This document shows, piece by piece, positions 44,772 to 56,685 of a DNA stretch of 64,000 nt. Every line of letters starts with the position of its first letter. The first letter of the stretch is position 1. The position numbers were made by a program, and so were the translations under genes. Origin of the DNA: Timema cristinae (taxonomy: Eukaryota; Arthropoda; Insecta; Phasmatodea; Timematidae); assembly GCA_039000515.1 (NCBI GenBank), contig JBCFYV010011135.1:29167548-29231547 (forward strand), given 5' to 3'. A model generated the notes under the pieces. That model did not search any database, was not told where the DNA came from, and saw only the letters and a program-made list of their open reading frames with translations.

Positions 44772-46734
44772 AATATAGTAGAATCCAGCATGGTCAAACT
44801 GTAGATAAGTATATATTTATGTTTAAAAAAATTATTATTAAATATAGATGTTTACAAATCTGACTATATCATATATATATATATATATATATATATTAAA
44901 CATTATAAATAATTATATATTAATAAAGCAAAATGTATTAAAATTTTGTTACTACCAAAATCTTCAAAAAGAATTTGAACATATTTTTCTAAATTTTAAT
45001 TTTATACATATTCTGAAAAAAAAAAAGTTACCCACTGACATTTTTTAACTGAATGCAAAATGATTGATAGTTATTTAAAAAACCAGAGTGCGAGAAATGC
45101 ATTTTGCGGTTGCGCACCAAAATCTATCCTCTAGTTTCGGCCTTTTTACCGGGTGTTCTATAGATCTTACAGCAAACTGTACAGAATAGTTTTTGTTCAA
45201 ATATTTGTACTCAACGATATGTAAAAATTTTTGGGCAATTCACCGTATAGAAGATTATTTGATTGAACTTTTTAACCGACTAATTATATCAGCAAAGGAT
45301 AATTTCTAGAGCAATCTACTAATTTTGACAGCAATGGTATTTTTCACATACCTTCTAAACTTCTTTTACATGCCTCAATAAACATACGGCTGACGGCTTT
45401 AGCTCCTTTCCAAAAAAAATGGTGTTATGAATTGTTATCACACAAAAAAGGATCCGTCAATCCCATTTGGGTGAGAACTCACGAAAATTGGGTCCTGACG
45501 AAGCACTTTATCCCAATACCACCGAGGTCAATTAACACAAACTATATTGTTACAACCTTCCACTGTAAATATGATCTAATAAAGCGAACATACATTTTGT
45601 TCCAATGTTTATTCGATCAACAACATTCTAACTTGGGTCGGGTAACCTTTAATTATAATTATACAAAGTAATTGATACCTTTGCTCATATTATAGCTTAG
45701 TTTTTTGAAATAGGTTCAAAACTAAATATCAACTCAGGCTTTATATTTAATACATTTGATTGTTTATTTTAGATATCAATTTTATTGGTTTTATTAATGA
45801 TCGTTTTGATCTCCATTTTTATTGATTGTGTGCATGTAAGTGAATGTGCGTGCATGTGTATTTGTGGATGTACATGTGAGTGTGAGTGTGAGTAGGAATT
45901 AGTGTGGTTCAAAAGTATGGGTAACCTAATTCAGTTTTTTTATAAACAAATACCTAGTAAAAACACGCATAATCACGGTCTCAATATTTAAAAAATGTGG
46001 TACAAAATCAAAAATATCACTGACTATTTTGGTATAATCATTATAACACTATATTTTATTTTAATGGTTTCAAAGTACAGTTTTGAAATAAAAAACTATT
46101 ACTTGTTTATTACTATTTTAGTTATTCTTTATTTTGTTTAAGGCCCGCTGTGCTGCAACATTGCTTAGCTTGGCTTTGGCTCACAAGTCTTAAAAATATT
46201 ATCTATACTGTAATAAAATATTTAATGTGTAATTATTGCTTTCCTGTAAATGTATATGTGATGAAAATTCTAATAGTGTTGACTCTGGTACAAATTTAAA
46301 AGAAATTGGCATTAAGGTATATTTCAAGTTTTTAACAAGGAAACACACTTGAAAATTAAAAAGAAATCCTTCATGTTGAAACATTTTCACAACTTTATAT
46401 ATTCTTTTTCTATTTAAAAAAACAAGTTCTTAAAAAATTGTGTTTGAGATAGAACTTAACATCATAGTTTGAACAGAAGTTTTTTTTCCTTTCTATTAAA
46501 AAGAAAATTTAACTATTGTTTGAAACTAGATAAAATAGGTACCACAATAAAAACAGTAAAGATGATTTATATTTTAAATTTTTCACTAATGGTAGTAACA
46601 TATTTACTTTCCTTATTTAAATATTCATTTCAAATCTGTGTTTCTTTGTCCAGATTAAATAAGAACACAAATAATATTTAGATGTTAAGAGTTCCTCTTA
46701 ACATTAAACACCTACTATACAAATGAACATCCAT
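44772..46734. repeat. Zinc-finger 3' flanking block, copy B
   Basis: Collinear with ~55290-58930. It includes a (TA)n microsatellite at 44869-44896 and an S3 SINE at 45285-45535. At 46141 the sequence GGCCCGCTGTGCTGCAACAT is the empty site for the solo LTR present in copy C. Non-coding. Confidence 0.8.
45285..45535 (-). mobile_element. SINE family S3, minus strand
   Basis: The tRNA-like head, as the complement of ACCACCGAGGTCAATT, is preceded (plus strand) by GATCCGTCAATCCCATTTGG and a B-box-like complement. It corresponds to the copy at 55845-56113. Confidence 0.7.
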
Positions 46735-47719
46735 TTACTTAGTTCTGAAACAATTTAAAAAAGGTGGTTGGTAATATTCTCTATTATTGAAACACTCATC
46801 ACAAACATAGAACTTGTACTTCGCTATAATGAATGAATAATGGTAGGAGCATGCATAGGAGCACACACATCGCTCATCCCTCTCGTAAAACACACATCGC
46901 TCATGGAACAGCCTGTTCAAACCAAGCAGATTGCTCATCACACTTCGTACTCGGATACACAAAACCTGTCTGTAGAGAACATAAATATTGAAATATTTTT
47001 TAAACGGCTTATATGTTTTTTCTTTAAAAATTTCTAATACTAATTTTTTTTATTTAGCTTTCAAAATATTTATTAAAGAATAAAAAAGTATATGACAGCA
47101 GTTGTGATGAGTGATAGATAGCATGCCAGGAACCAGCAAAGTTTTATTTCTGGACCAGTAACAATTCAGGGCAGTTTAGTAAACATCCTATCAATAAGAA
47201 GACACAAATACTGGGAGAATTTCCCTATTTATTCACAGAACTCAAAAGTGATTACAAATGTTTAGCACCTACACGAGAATGTCATTGAAAACTTTCACTA
47301 AACTAATGAATGAAATTGATTCAAAGGTTAATCATTACATTGTATAGTTACCATTTTAATTCTATTTATATTTTATATCTTTCATCTTTTTCCTAAAATA
47401 TCCCGTGTGTAAATAATCCGTTCAAGACAAACGTATATGTAAAAGCTGAAATGACTAAAGATAAAATAAAATGTGCACCAAGTCACACTGAGGGTTTTCT
47501 TTGGCCTTGAACCAACCAATCAAAGCATCTAGTACAGTATACAACCCTTCACAAAAAAGAACAAGTTTATTTCTTGTGTCTGGTCAGACTGAAGTGCAGG
47601 GAGTGAGGTGCTCGGAATGTGCGCTCCCTAAGGTGACAGGAGTGAAGCCGTTAGAGCAAAATCTTACTTACTCTGTCTTTGTTGTGAATGAATAAAAAGG
47701 TGTTTGATAATATGCTGCT
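46735..47719. other. 3' region of the zinc-finger exon at 47720
   Basis: It contains a decayed finger (GGTGGTTGGTAATATTCTC.. near 46765) and sequence collinear with 58950-59790 (GGTCAGACTGAAGTGC versus GGTCAGAGTGAAGTGC). Short frames here do not survive in the paralogue. Confidence 0.6.
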
Positions 47720-49388
47720 TCATCTAAAGCTATTACCACAAACATCACATTTATACTTTCTTTGATCTGAATGAGTAAAAATATGAGTGTATAAATAACT
47801 CTTCGCCTTGAAGGTTATATCACAAACATCACATTTATACTTTCTTTGTTCTGAATGTTTAAGAAGGTGTCTGTTTAAAGAACTCTTCTCCTTGAAACTC
47901 TTATCACACACATCACACTTGTATTTTATTTGTTCTGAATGAGTAAAAAAATGACGATTTAAAATACTCTTAAACTTGAAGCTCTTATCACAAACATCAC
48001 ACTTATATTTTCTTTGTTCTGAATGAGTAAGAAGGTGAGAGTATAAAGTACTCTTCACCTTGAAGCTCTTATCACACACATCACACTTATATTTTCTTTG
48101 TTCTGAATGAGTAAGAAGGTGAGTGTGTAAAGTACTCTTCACCTTGAATATCTTATCACACACATCACACTTATACTTTCTTTGTTCTGAATGAGTAAGA
48201 AGGTGAGTGTATATATTACCCTTCCCTTTGAAGATCTTATCACAAACATCACACTTATGTCTTCTTTGTTCTGAATGAGTAAAAAAATGACGATTTAAAA
48301 TACTCTTAAACTTGAAGCTCTTATCACAAACATCACAATTATATTTTCTTTGTTTTGAATGAGTTTTAAAATGACCGTTTAAAGTACTCTTCAATTTGAA
48401 GCTCTTTTCACAAACATTACACTTATACTTTCTTTGTTCTGAATGAATAAGAAGGTGGTTGTATAAATTAACCTTCACCTTAAAGCTTTATCACAAACAT
48501 AACACTTATACTTTCTTTGTTTGAATGATAAGAAGGTGGTTGTATAAATTAACCTTCCCTTGAAGCTCTTATCACAAACATCACACTTATACTTTCTTTG
48601 TTCTGAATGAGTAAAAAAATGATGGTTTAAAGTACTCTTCAACTTGAAGCTCTTTTCACAAACATTACACTTTACTTTCTTTGTTCTGAATGAATAAGAA
48701 GGTGACTGTTTAAATTACCTTCTCTTAAGGCTTATCACAAACATAACACTTATACTTTCTTTGTTCTGAATGAGTAAGAAGGTGAGTGTATAAATTATCC
48801 TTCCCTTAAAGCTCTTATCACAAACATCACATTTATACTTTCTTTGTTCTGAATGAGTAAATAAATGACGGTTTAAATCACACTTCATCTTGAAGCTCTT
48901 ATCACAAATGTCACACTTATACTTTCTTTGTTCTGAATGAGTAAATAAATGACGGTTTAAACCACACTTCATCTTGAAGCTCTTATCACAAATGTCACAC
49001 TTATACTTTCTTTGTTCTGAATGAACTAAAAGGTGTCTTTTAAGACTCCCCATTTCTTTAAAATCCTTATTGCAAACATTACAAGTGTACTTTCTATGGA
49101 GTGAATGTATCAGATTTTGATTGGTATTATTGTTTTTACTAGTAGAATCTTTAAAACCACAAACCTTTTTAAACAAATTTACATTTTTCTTCTCAATTAT
49201 ATCTTGAACAGATGTACTGTTTTCACAAGTGCAGAATCATTCAGAAAAATACTCTCCTTTTGACCCATTAATTTACTATTTCTTTTTTCTTCTTTAAGAA
49301 TTAGATTTATCTAAACTAGAATATTTGCATGGTAGCGAAACGTCAGTAACTGTGATGTTAAATCATGAGTGGAAGGTGTAAATTCAGT
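47720..49388 (-). pseudogene. Type I C2H2 zinc-finger exon with multiple frameshifts
   Basis: The splice acceptor CAATTTCTTTACAG|ACTGAATT (first base 49388) matches that of 23865. Two long frames (48715-49176 and 47720-48478) carry at least 12 clear fingers, with about three more in the shifted part 48479-48714. Fingers are YKCDVCDKSFKxKxxL.RH..TH joined by SEQRK. The conserved N-terminal part (49176-49388) has lost its frame. The last finger stops early at GNSFR. Restoring one A in that codon run would continue the finger, so this too is a 1-bp loss. Finger residues are otherwise well kept, so it is either a young pseudogene or an intact gene with sequence errors. No 5' exons are visible upstream to 59 kb. 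Confidence 0.8.
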
Positions 49389-50589
49389 CTGTAAAGAAAT
49401 TGGAAATAAAAATTAAACATTAGTCTAAATATTTATCAAATTATAACATATGTATTGTGTTTTAAGTCAAAAAAGTTATAATTTAGCACTACCAAATTAA
49501 CATTATCATACATATTAAGAGGGAAAATCAAAACCTAACCAAAGTATGAATTTAAAAAAATAAAAATTCAACGAAAACAATTGATTGAATTATGTCAATG
49601 CTCCTTGAAGTAGTTTGTGGTATTTATCAGGATGAAAGTCTAAAGCAAAGAAATGGTGATATCTATAAAATCTGAAAATAAATTTAATATTTTTTATTTT
49701 AGTGAAAAACAATATCATTATATATAAAAAAAAGCCAGTCCCTGATAAATATTAAATTCTGAATATAATATAATAAAATAACTCTGGATGATATAGGTTG
49801 ACCTTACACAACCATGGAGTTATGGAGACCAAACAAGTTTTCATTACTATTTATCTTTGGAGAAAGCTAAATATTTTGAAGAGAGAAATATAATTTTCAT
49901 GTCTTAGGAATTTTTTTTCAATTGTATCATGACTAAGTGGATGTGGGGAGTGTCATGCCTCCACCATGGGACAGATTCCACATTACACTGTAGGTCCACC
50001 ATTTCATCACATTAGCACAAGTGTCTATTTCCTGAACGGGTGGTAAGATGTAATAATAGATTAGTAATAATAATAATAATAATATAATTATTTATGACAA
50101 TAATATAAATCTTCATAATAATATTTAAAATAATGAATTATTTTTAAAACACAAATGTAAAATTATACAAAGTATGTGTTAAGGATGAGAAGTTTATAAT
50201 TCTGAACAACTGTAGCCATATTTGTGAATAGGAATAAAATGAAACAAGCCATTAGATAAACATCCTTCATTACACTGCTGGAAGTTCGAAATATTTTTCC
50301 TCTTGAAATTTGAATTCCAGTCTATTGATAAAATGACGCCTTATACTGTTTAATCATTACTGTGGGTTTTAAGTTTTGTTGTTATGAAGATAGAAATTAT
50401 GACGGTAATAAAGAACACAACTCAAAAGTATTTAAAACTACACCCTGTACTAGATTAGTAAGGTGGATGGAAAGGACCTAATAAATGAGTAATAGGTTTA
50501 TTTGTAATAAAATAATTATTGATATTTTTTACCAAATCATCTAGCTTTCATGGTTGACATATATGTACTAATATCCAATGAGTTAGGTA

Positions 50590-50766
50590 TAAGGAATGTT
50601 GAATTCAGTGGAAGTGAACCCTTATTTGCATGAAGTGCGAGTGGAAAACTATTTAGCAAAAACAACCCTTAGTCCATCCGACTGGGATTATAACCTCAAT
50701 CTCTCTGTCATGTCATACTTGTCCTACAGAAGAAGGACACTTAAACTATGTGGTCACCAAATCAGT
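50590..50766 (-). mobile_element. SINE family S2, minus strand
   Basis: AAGTGAACCCTTATTTGCAT, GGAAAACTATTTAGC and a B-box-like complement of GGGATTATAACCTCAATC. The tRNA head is degraded. The plus frame 50596-50802 is a shadow. Confidence 0.65.
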
Positions 50767-50924
50767 CAAATTAATACAAATGTATGTATAAGATATTATT
50801 GATATTTTAAAATACATATTAGCTTGGTTTATTTTATTAATATAATTAAAACATAATGATAAATCCACAACAAAATAATACTCACTAAAGTAATTTGACT
50901 TTCACTTTAAATTATTTGAGATAT

Positions 50925-51125
50925 TTAATGTACACTTTCGTTGCTGACAGATTATTATATCAGCAAATATCTTATAACTAAGAAACTAAAATTAAATTTA
51001 AAACTAACACAACACCCAGCCCCCGAATATTAATTCCTCACTGTGAAAGGGGAAAACCACATTTCACAAATGATATCAGGAATGGAACATGGCACCCTTA
51101 GCTAAGTATATAGATTGGATAACAA
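50925..51125 (-). mobile_element. SINE family S4, minus strand
   Basis: AACACAACACCCAGCCCCCG, TTAATTCCTCACTGTGAAAG and ATGGCACCCTTAGC match the copy at 25540-25775 in the duplicated block. Confidence 0.7.
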
Positions 51126-51914
51126 CTGCGCCAAGGTGTTGGACTGGTAAAGTAAAGTCTGTTCATGATAGGTTTTTACCTGGATCAAAATTCAAAAATC
51201 ACATGTTTAGTATTTGTGTGGCCAAACTTGTAACATTTTAAGTTTTTTAGTTACATATTACATTTAAAATAACGTCAACTTAAGTTTTCCCTCACCATTT
51301 CATTACTTTTAATAATATCCTTTTACCCAATCCGAAATAATATAAAGTTTAAACATAATTAAAAGTACCTATTCTTTGTTTTGAATGCTATCTATAATAT
51401 ATACTATTTACAATCTACTTTACTTTACTTGCCTTTTTTAATATATAGTAAAATATTTTTATTTACTTAGTGGGTGCATCATTGTAAAGAGCTTGTTTCC
51501 ATCTTGTTCAATAAATGGTTTAAATTTGTTGGTCGCCATTTTGAAGCTATGTATGTTAAGCCCTTTTTAAAAGTGCTGTTAACAATATTTCTTTAAAGTG
51601 GAATAAAACTTTAAATAAGCTTATTGTGCCTGACCTCAAAAAGTATAAATAAAATTGAACTGAATTACTGTGGTTAACAATCAACTTCACACATTACTAT
51701 AAGTTTTCATTAGTTATCCAAAGTGACAGATGTCAGCTGTTGGCGTAAGGATACATTAGGGACTATTTCTAGTAACTTTATGAGCTGTCATCCAAGTAAA
51801 CTAAGGTCGTGAATTTATTATAATTGGCAGTGTGGTTTGATAAAAAAAAACAGGCATTCTTGCAGAGTCTTATTAGTTATCAACCTGGGACATCCACAAT
51901 TCTATATCTGGCCC

Positions 51915-52070
51915 TAGTTAGAGATGAGGAATTTGAGTGAAAGTAGAGTGGGAAAACATTTGGGAAAAATCACCGTCAGTAGAACCTCCGTGATTTGAAC
52001 CTCGATATCACTGTCTTCACCCGCAAAGTCTAACACAGGAGTGACAATTTATAATGTTCAGCCACCAAGA
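51915..52070 (-). mobile_element. SINE S2 fragment, minus strand
   Basis: GATGAGGAATTTGAGTGAAA, GGGAAAACATTTGGG and B-box-like GATTTGAACCTCGATATC are visible on the plus strand. Confidence 0.6.
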
Positions 52071-52479
52071 ATATTACAAATATTTTCAAGTTGTTTCTGA
52101 AATATAATATGAGAGGTATCAAAAAGTTTCAAGACTAGTTCTGTAAAATGTAAACAGAGTGGAGCATATGGTATACACAGATGATGTGTTTAGTTGGGGG
52201 TTTTTACAGCCCCACGATTCAGGCTGTAGTGTTTGTCCTCGCCAGGTTTGTACTGGGTGAAACACACAATATAAATGTTGATGAGCAGCTGCAGAAGTAA
52301 GCGGAAGTCCAGATTAATATACCACGTGAGACCAACTTTTTAAACTTAATAAATCTGTAGTGATTGAGGTTATCTTCGATGGTTGGAGCTTTGTACGGAG
52401 AGAGGATGAAACGCTCTCAAGAGGCTATGATTTCAGCACGAGTTGAAAGAGGGAGGTTATTGAAGATGGGTGAGATGTC

Positions 52480-53035
52480 TTGAAAGGTGTGCCGAGCTAA
52501 TATGAAATATCAGCTCGCACAAGGTCACGCTGACCTAATCATTCTACTTCTTTCTGTTGCGAATCTCACACATGCGCATGCACATCTATTTCCCCTGCTG
52601 AATTCGGCGGTGAACTTTCCCCCTCTTCTTGGTCTCTCTGCCTCCCTCCCTTGTATTGCCGCGCATGCGCGCTCCAAGTGTTTTTTATGCTCTTAACAGC
52701 TGATTTGTTTTTTTTTTGAACAACTGAATAGAGACTCTCTTGTTGGACGCTCTGCGCGTCGGTTCGTCCTGGTCTCACACGTAGTACTACCTCAGCCAAC
52801 AAAGGGGAACAAGACTCGCTGGGACGGAGCTCTCAATTCATTCCGTCAGACTATCTGGGTCCATGCCGTTTCTCGGCGAGAAGCGATAGTGCAATATTTG
52901 CGCTATGGGGTACCAGGGCTGGGGAGCGAAGGTCATGTCCAGCTGATCCCCGCCGCTTTAGTGTGGAATTATTATCTTCGACCTGGCCAGGGACCAGGCG
53001 TCTGCTTCCCGAAGTTCCGCCCTCCGGCGCCAGTT
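52480..53035. other. GC-rich, CpG-containing segment
   Basis: This stretch is far GC-richer than its surroundings. A perfect palindrome GCGCATGCGC at about 52662 and a second CATGCGCATG near 52572 match the NRF-1-type promoter motif. It could be a promoter, an LTR U3 region or foreign-composition repeat DNA. No gene with recognisable product follows. Frames on both strands (52487-52802) look accidental. Confidence 0.4.
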
Positions 53036-53039
53036 CTAG

Positions 53040-53565
53040 CGGCTGGTACTTGCTTGTGCCAGGGCTGGTGCTCCCCGACCAGCTGTCATCTAACCGTGGC
53101 TGGTACTCAGAAGTACCAGGGCTGGCGTCATACTACTGACTCTATTCAACTCCGTCCAGGATCCAGCTGGGCTTGCTTGCATGTACCAGGGCTGGTACTC
53201 CGCTACCAGCACCCATCTAACTGTGGCTGGTACTCAGATGTACCAGGGCTGGCGTCATACTACTGACTCTATCCAACTCTGTCCAGGATCCAGCTGGGCT
53301 TGCTTGCATGTACCAGGGCTGGTACTCCGCTACCAGCACCCATCTAACCGTGGCTGGTACTTAGATGTACCAGGGCTGGCGTCATACTACTGACTCTATC
53401 CAACTCCGTCCAGGATCCAGCTGGGCTTGCTTGCATGTACCAGGGCTGGTACTCCGCTACCAGCACCCATCTAACCGTGGCTGGTACTCAGATGTACCAG
53501 GGCTGGCGTCATACTACTGACTCTATCCAACTCCGTCCAGGATCCAGCTGGGCCGCCTTGCTTGT
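53040..53565. repeat. 127-bp GC-rich minisatellite, ~4 copies
   Basis: ATGTACCAGGGCTGGTACTC starts at 53181, 53308 and 53435, giving a 127-bp period, with a diverged unit before. Units are nearly identical, so the array is young. Each unit holds several TACCAG and CTGGTA motifs that can pair (TACCAGGGCTGGTA is almost a perfect palindrome). 127 is not a multiple of 3, so the overlapping frames at 52889-53393 are by-products. Confidence 0.95.
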
Positions 53566-54025
53566 ACTAGGGTGATTCGCAGCTATCAACTAACTTTCTA
53601 TGTGGACCTTGTGATTCCAAGGTAACGCCTTGGGCTATGTGGTCGGCAGGATATATCGAGGAGTATTAGTGTGGACTCCCGTTTTGTTGTGACGAGGTAT
53701 CGTAGAGCCTTGCTGACTTGGCCAATTTTGTCTTGTATTTGTTTAATAAGCTAGTCAATTAGTTATAGGCATAGAGTCCCTTGACCTCTTAGTGGGTGCT
53801 ACTTGCTAGTTAGGAGAAAGGGGCCTTAGGGTATTGTGCTATAGCGCTAGCCCCTGTGTCAATGAATGTTAGGGTTAATAGCCTACATACTGGGCCATCG
53901 GATGGTTCATCTACATTTTCAGAATTGAGACATCCTTGTCATTGACAGTTGGGTGAGCAGCGTAAATCAACTTATAACACAGTCAGATGTTTGGATGGAG
54001 TTTATACAGCCACAAGATTGTTCTC
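53566..54025. other. Unannotated stretch
   Basis: No gene seen. Near 53965-54020 the motif CAGATGTTTGGATGGAGTTT and ACAGCCACAAGATTG resembles CAGATGATGTGTTTAGTTGG and ACAGCCCCACGATTC near 52180-52230, an imperfect direct repeat bracketing the GC-rich tract. Confidence 0.4.
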
Positions 54026-54429
54026 TTAGGGTACGGCCAGACTGAGCGCTGCGAGCGACTAAAATATAAAATAGAACACATTGGTTGTAATGGGGGGTGG
54101 CCACACTGGAGCGAGCGAGCGACTGAGCGCGCACGCTTGAAAGATAGAACTGGTTCTATTTTTCAAGCGCGCGCGCGCTCGACCCGGTACAGTCTAGTTT
54201 CCAGGCGCTAGGCAATATTATTGTATGTTGGTTCATTGAGTGCTAGGGAAACTTCTTATTTTGACATGATATTTGACTTTTTTCCATCAGTGATAGGTTT
54301 AACACACTTTCTATTAATGGCCTAATTTAATTGGTAAGACCATAAATAATATAATGTATATATGTAAACCCGATATGTTAAAATACTTCAATATTATAAT
54401 CAAAGTAGGCGTTTACAAATAAGAATCAC

Positions 54430-54575
54430 CATTAGTTTGGAGAGAGTATGAAAAAACCACAACAATAAATAAGTTTTAAAAATCACCTTCAGTTCACTGA
54501 GCCAAGATTCGAACCTTTGCCTCCTAGTCAAAAGCTATCGAGTGCAACGCACCATTCCGCCACTGGTGCTGCTAA
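54430..54575 (-). mobile_element. SINE S2-like fragment inside H2
   Basis: B-box-like complement of GATTCGAACCTTTGCCTC and head complement ACGCACCATTCCGCCACTGG are visible. The body is decayed. Confidence 0.55.
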
Positions 54576-54648
54576 TCTGATTTTAAAACACTTCAGTACA
54601 GTACCATACACATTTCTCAATTTATTAATTGGATGCACTCCTACTTTT

Positions 54649-54954
54649 TTCTTTTTTATATTATTATTATTAGCACCGCGTCTTACTACCCGTTCGGGTT
54701 ATACGCACTTACGTTAATGTGTAATGGTAGGGAGGGTGATTGTGAGATGGAATGGAGGACCTACAGTTTAACGTGGAATCCGAACCATGGTGGAGGCCTG
54801 GCATTCCCCACATTCACAAGATGTCTTGTCAGAGGTGAAGGAAGGGTTTGTAAATCAGATAAAACTGTGCCGGGACCGAGGATTGAACCCCGTCCGCCAG
54901 CATAGAAGTCTGACACCTTACCCCTAGACCACCAGGTCACCCTTCTTTTTTATA
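54649..54954 (-). mobile_element. SINE family S1, full-length reference copy
   Basis: TTCTTTTTTATA at 54649-54660 and 54943-54954 is the 12-bp target duplication. The body at 54661-54942 is 282 bp. On the minus strand it opens GGGTGACCTGGTGGTCTAGG with A box TGGTCTAGGGG and B box GGTTCAATCC, as in tRNA-derived SINEs. It ends in CGGGTAGTAAGACGCGGTGC and an (AAT)n tail. The two plus-strand frames that cross it are shadows. Confidence 0.95.
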
Positions 54955-55120
54955 AATACACAATATTTTCTGTAAAAATTTTCGAGGAACAGAGATGTAC
55001 CAAGTGTCTTTGACAGAGACATTTTCTCTGATGAACTAGGGTCTGCTAATTACGCGCTCGCGCGCTCACCAGTTTGGCCACCCAGTCGCTTGCGCGCTTG
55101 TCAGTCTGGCCGAACCCTTA

Positions 55121-55432
55121 CAGTTAGGAATAATATTGGAGCATAGCACATCTTGAGAAATGTAAATTCTTGTCATCAAAATATATAATCATATAATAAT
55201 ATATAATATATAATGATAATAATAATTTGTTTTAACTTCATTTTCTCTTATTTTCTTTTCCCATTAATTCCATTAAATAAACACAAATGTTATAGATCGA
55301 ATATAGTACTATACACCATGGTGAAACTGTGGATATGTTAATATTTAATATATATATATATATATGTATGTGCCTTTATATGTTATTTCTATTCATTAAA
55401 CATTATATATAATGAAAAATATAAAAATATTT

Positions 55433-55479
<47 letters not shown>

Positions 55480-56685
55480 ATTTATATGTTATATGTATTC
55501 AAATTTTGTTATTAACAAAATCATCAAAAGCAATTTGTAAATATTTTTCTAAATTTTAATTTTTTACATATTCTAATCAAAAATGTTATACTATTTTTTT
55601 TTTAACTGAGTGCAAAATGATTGATAGTTATTTACCAGAGTGCGAGAAATACATTTTGTGTTGCGCACCAAAATCTATCCTCTACTTCCGGCCTTTTTAA
55701 CCGGGTGTTCTATAGATCTTAAAGCATACTGTAAAGAATAGTTTTTGTTCAAATATTAGTTCTAAACAATATGTAAAGTTTTTTGGTCAATTCATCGTAT
55801 AAGATGAATTTATTTATTTATTTATTTGAGATATTTAATGTGAACTTTCTTAATCGGCTAGTTATATCAGCACACGATAATTTCTAGAGCAACCTAAGAA
55901 TTTTGACGGGAATAGTAATTTTCACATTCCTTCTAAACTTATTTTACATGTCACAATCAACATATGACAGCCGGCTTTACCTCCTTTCCAAAAAAAGTAG
56001 TACTGTGAATTGTTATCACCCCAAAAAGATCCGTCAACCCCATTTAGGTTTGAACCCACGAACATCGAGTCCTGAAGCAAGCACTTTATCTCAAGACCAC
56101 CGAGGTCAATTAACACAAACTATATTGTACATCGTTCCACTGTAAATATAATAATAAATATAATATAAATTTAGATGTAATGTTTTAATAAAATTCTAAC
56201 TTAGGTCGACTAACCTTTAGTTATAATTATACATTGTAATTGCTACTTTTGCTCATATTATAACATTTGTTTGCTGAAATAGGTTCAAAACTAAATATCA
56301 ATACAAGCTTTACATTTAATACATTTGATTGTTTATATTAGATTTAACTTTTATTGGTTTGATTAATAATATTTTTGATATGTATTTTTATTGATTGTGT
56401 GTGTGTGGCGCATTTGTGTATATGTATGACTATGAATTAGTGTGGTCCTAAGGTATAACTAACATTATTCAAAAATTTTATAAACAAATACCTAGTAAAA
56501 CATGCAAAACAACAGTTTTAATATTAAAAAACATGTGGTACAAAATCAAAAATCTCACTAACTATTTTGGTATAATCTTAATAATGCTATTTTCTATTGT
56601 AAATTGTTTCAAAGTACAGTTTTGAAAGAAAAAACTGTTACTTGTTTACTTCAATTTTCGTTATTTTTTATTTTGTGTCAGGCCG
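55121..56685. repeat. Zinc-finger 3' flanking block, copy C (left part)
   Basis: From ~55290 it is collinear with 44760-46143. It includes (TA)n at ~55345-55362, a (TA)n(TG)n microsatellite at 55435-55480, a (TTTA)n at 55809-55827 and an S3 SINE at 55845-56113. Non-coding. Confidence 0.8.
55845..56113 (-). mobile_element. SINE family S3, minus strand
   Basis: The best-preserved S3 copy. On the plus strand it ends TCAAGACCACCGAGGTCAAT (complement of head GACCTCGGTGGTCTTG) and has the B-box complement AGGTTTGAACCCACG. Frames on both strands here are shadows. Confidence 0.75.

Larger units (their letters stand above)
49389..51885. repeat. Duplicate of the 23866-26617 intron block
   Basis: Collinear with the sequence upstream of the 9-finger exon (AAATGGTGATATCTA near 49650, GATGAGAAGTTTATAATTC near 50186, GTCAGCTGTTGGCGTAAGGA near 51735). 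It holds (TAA)n at 50062-50085, an S2 remnant at ~50165-50345, a younger S2 fragment at ~50590-50766 and an S4 SINE at ~50925-51125. No 5' exon found. Confidence 0.75.
54026..55120. mobile_element. PIF/Harbinger-like element H2 with TTA target duplication
   Basis: TTA at 54026-54028 and 55118-55120 flanks a 1089-bp element. The ends are inverted repeats GGGTACGGCCAGACTGAGCG and GGGTTCGGCCAGACTGACAA, with subterminal GC-rich (GCGAGCG)-type repeats on both sides. It contains a complete S1 SINE (54661-54942) and an S2 SINE remnant (~54430-54575). No transposase is visible, so it is non-autonomous. Its ends differ from H1 at 12026, so it is a separate family. Confidence 0.85.

Noticed and set aside
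52889..53393. Two plus-strand frames rich in YQGW/VPGL repeats
   Set aside because: They are translations of the 127-bp minisatellite, whose period is not a multiple of three.
54517..54905. Two overlapping plus-strand frames
   Set aside because: They are antisense readings of the S1 SINE and flanking Harbinger-like DNA.
54900..54942. tRNA gene
   Set aside because: A and B boxes are present but the sequence continues as a SINE body with a target duplication and no complete cloverleaf.
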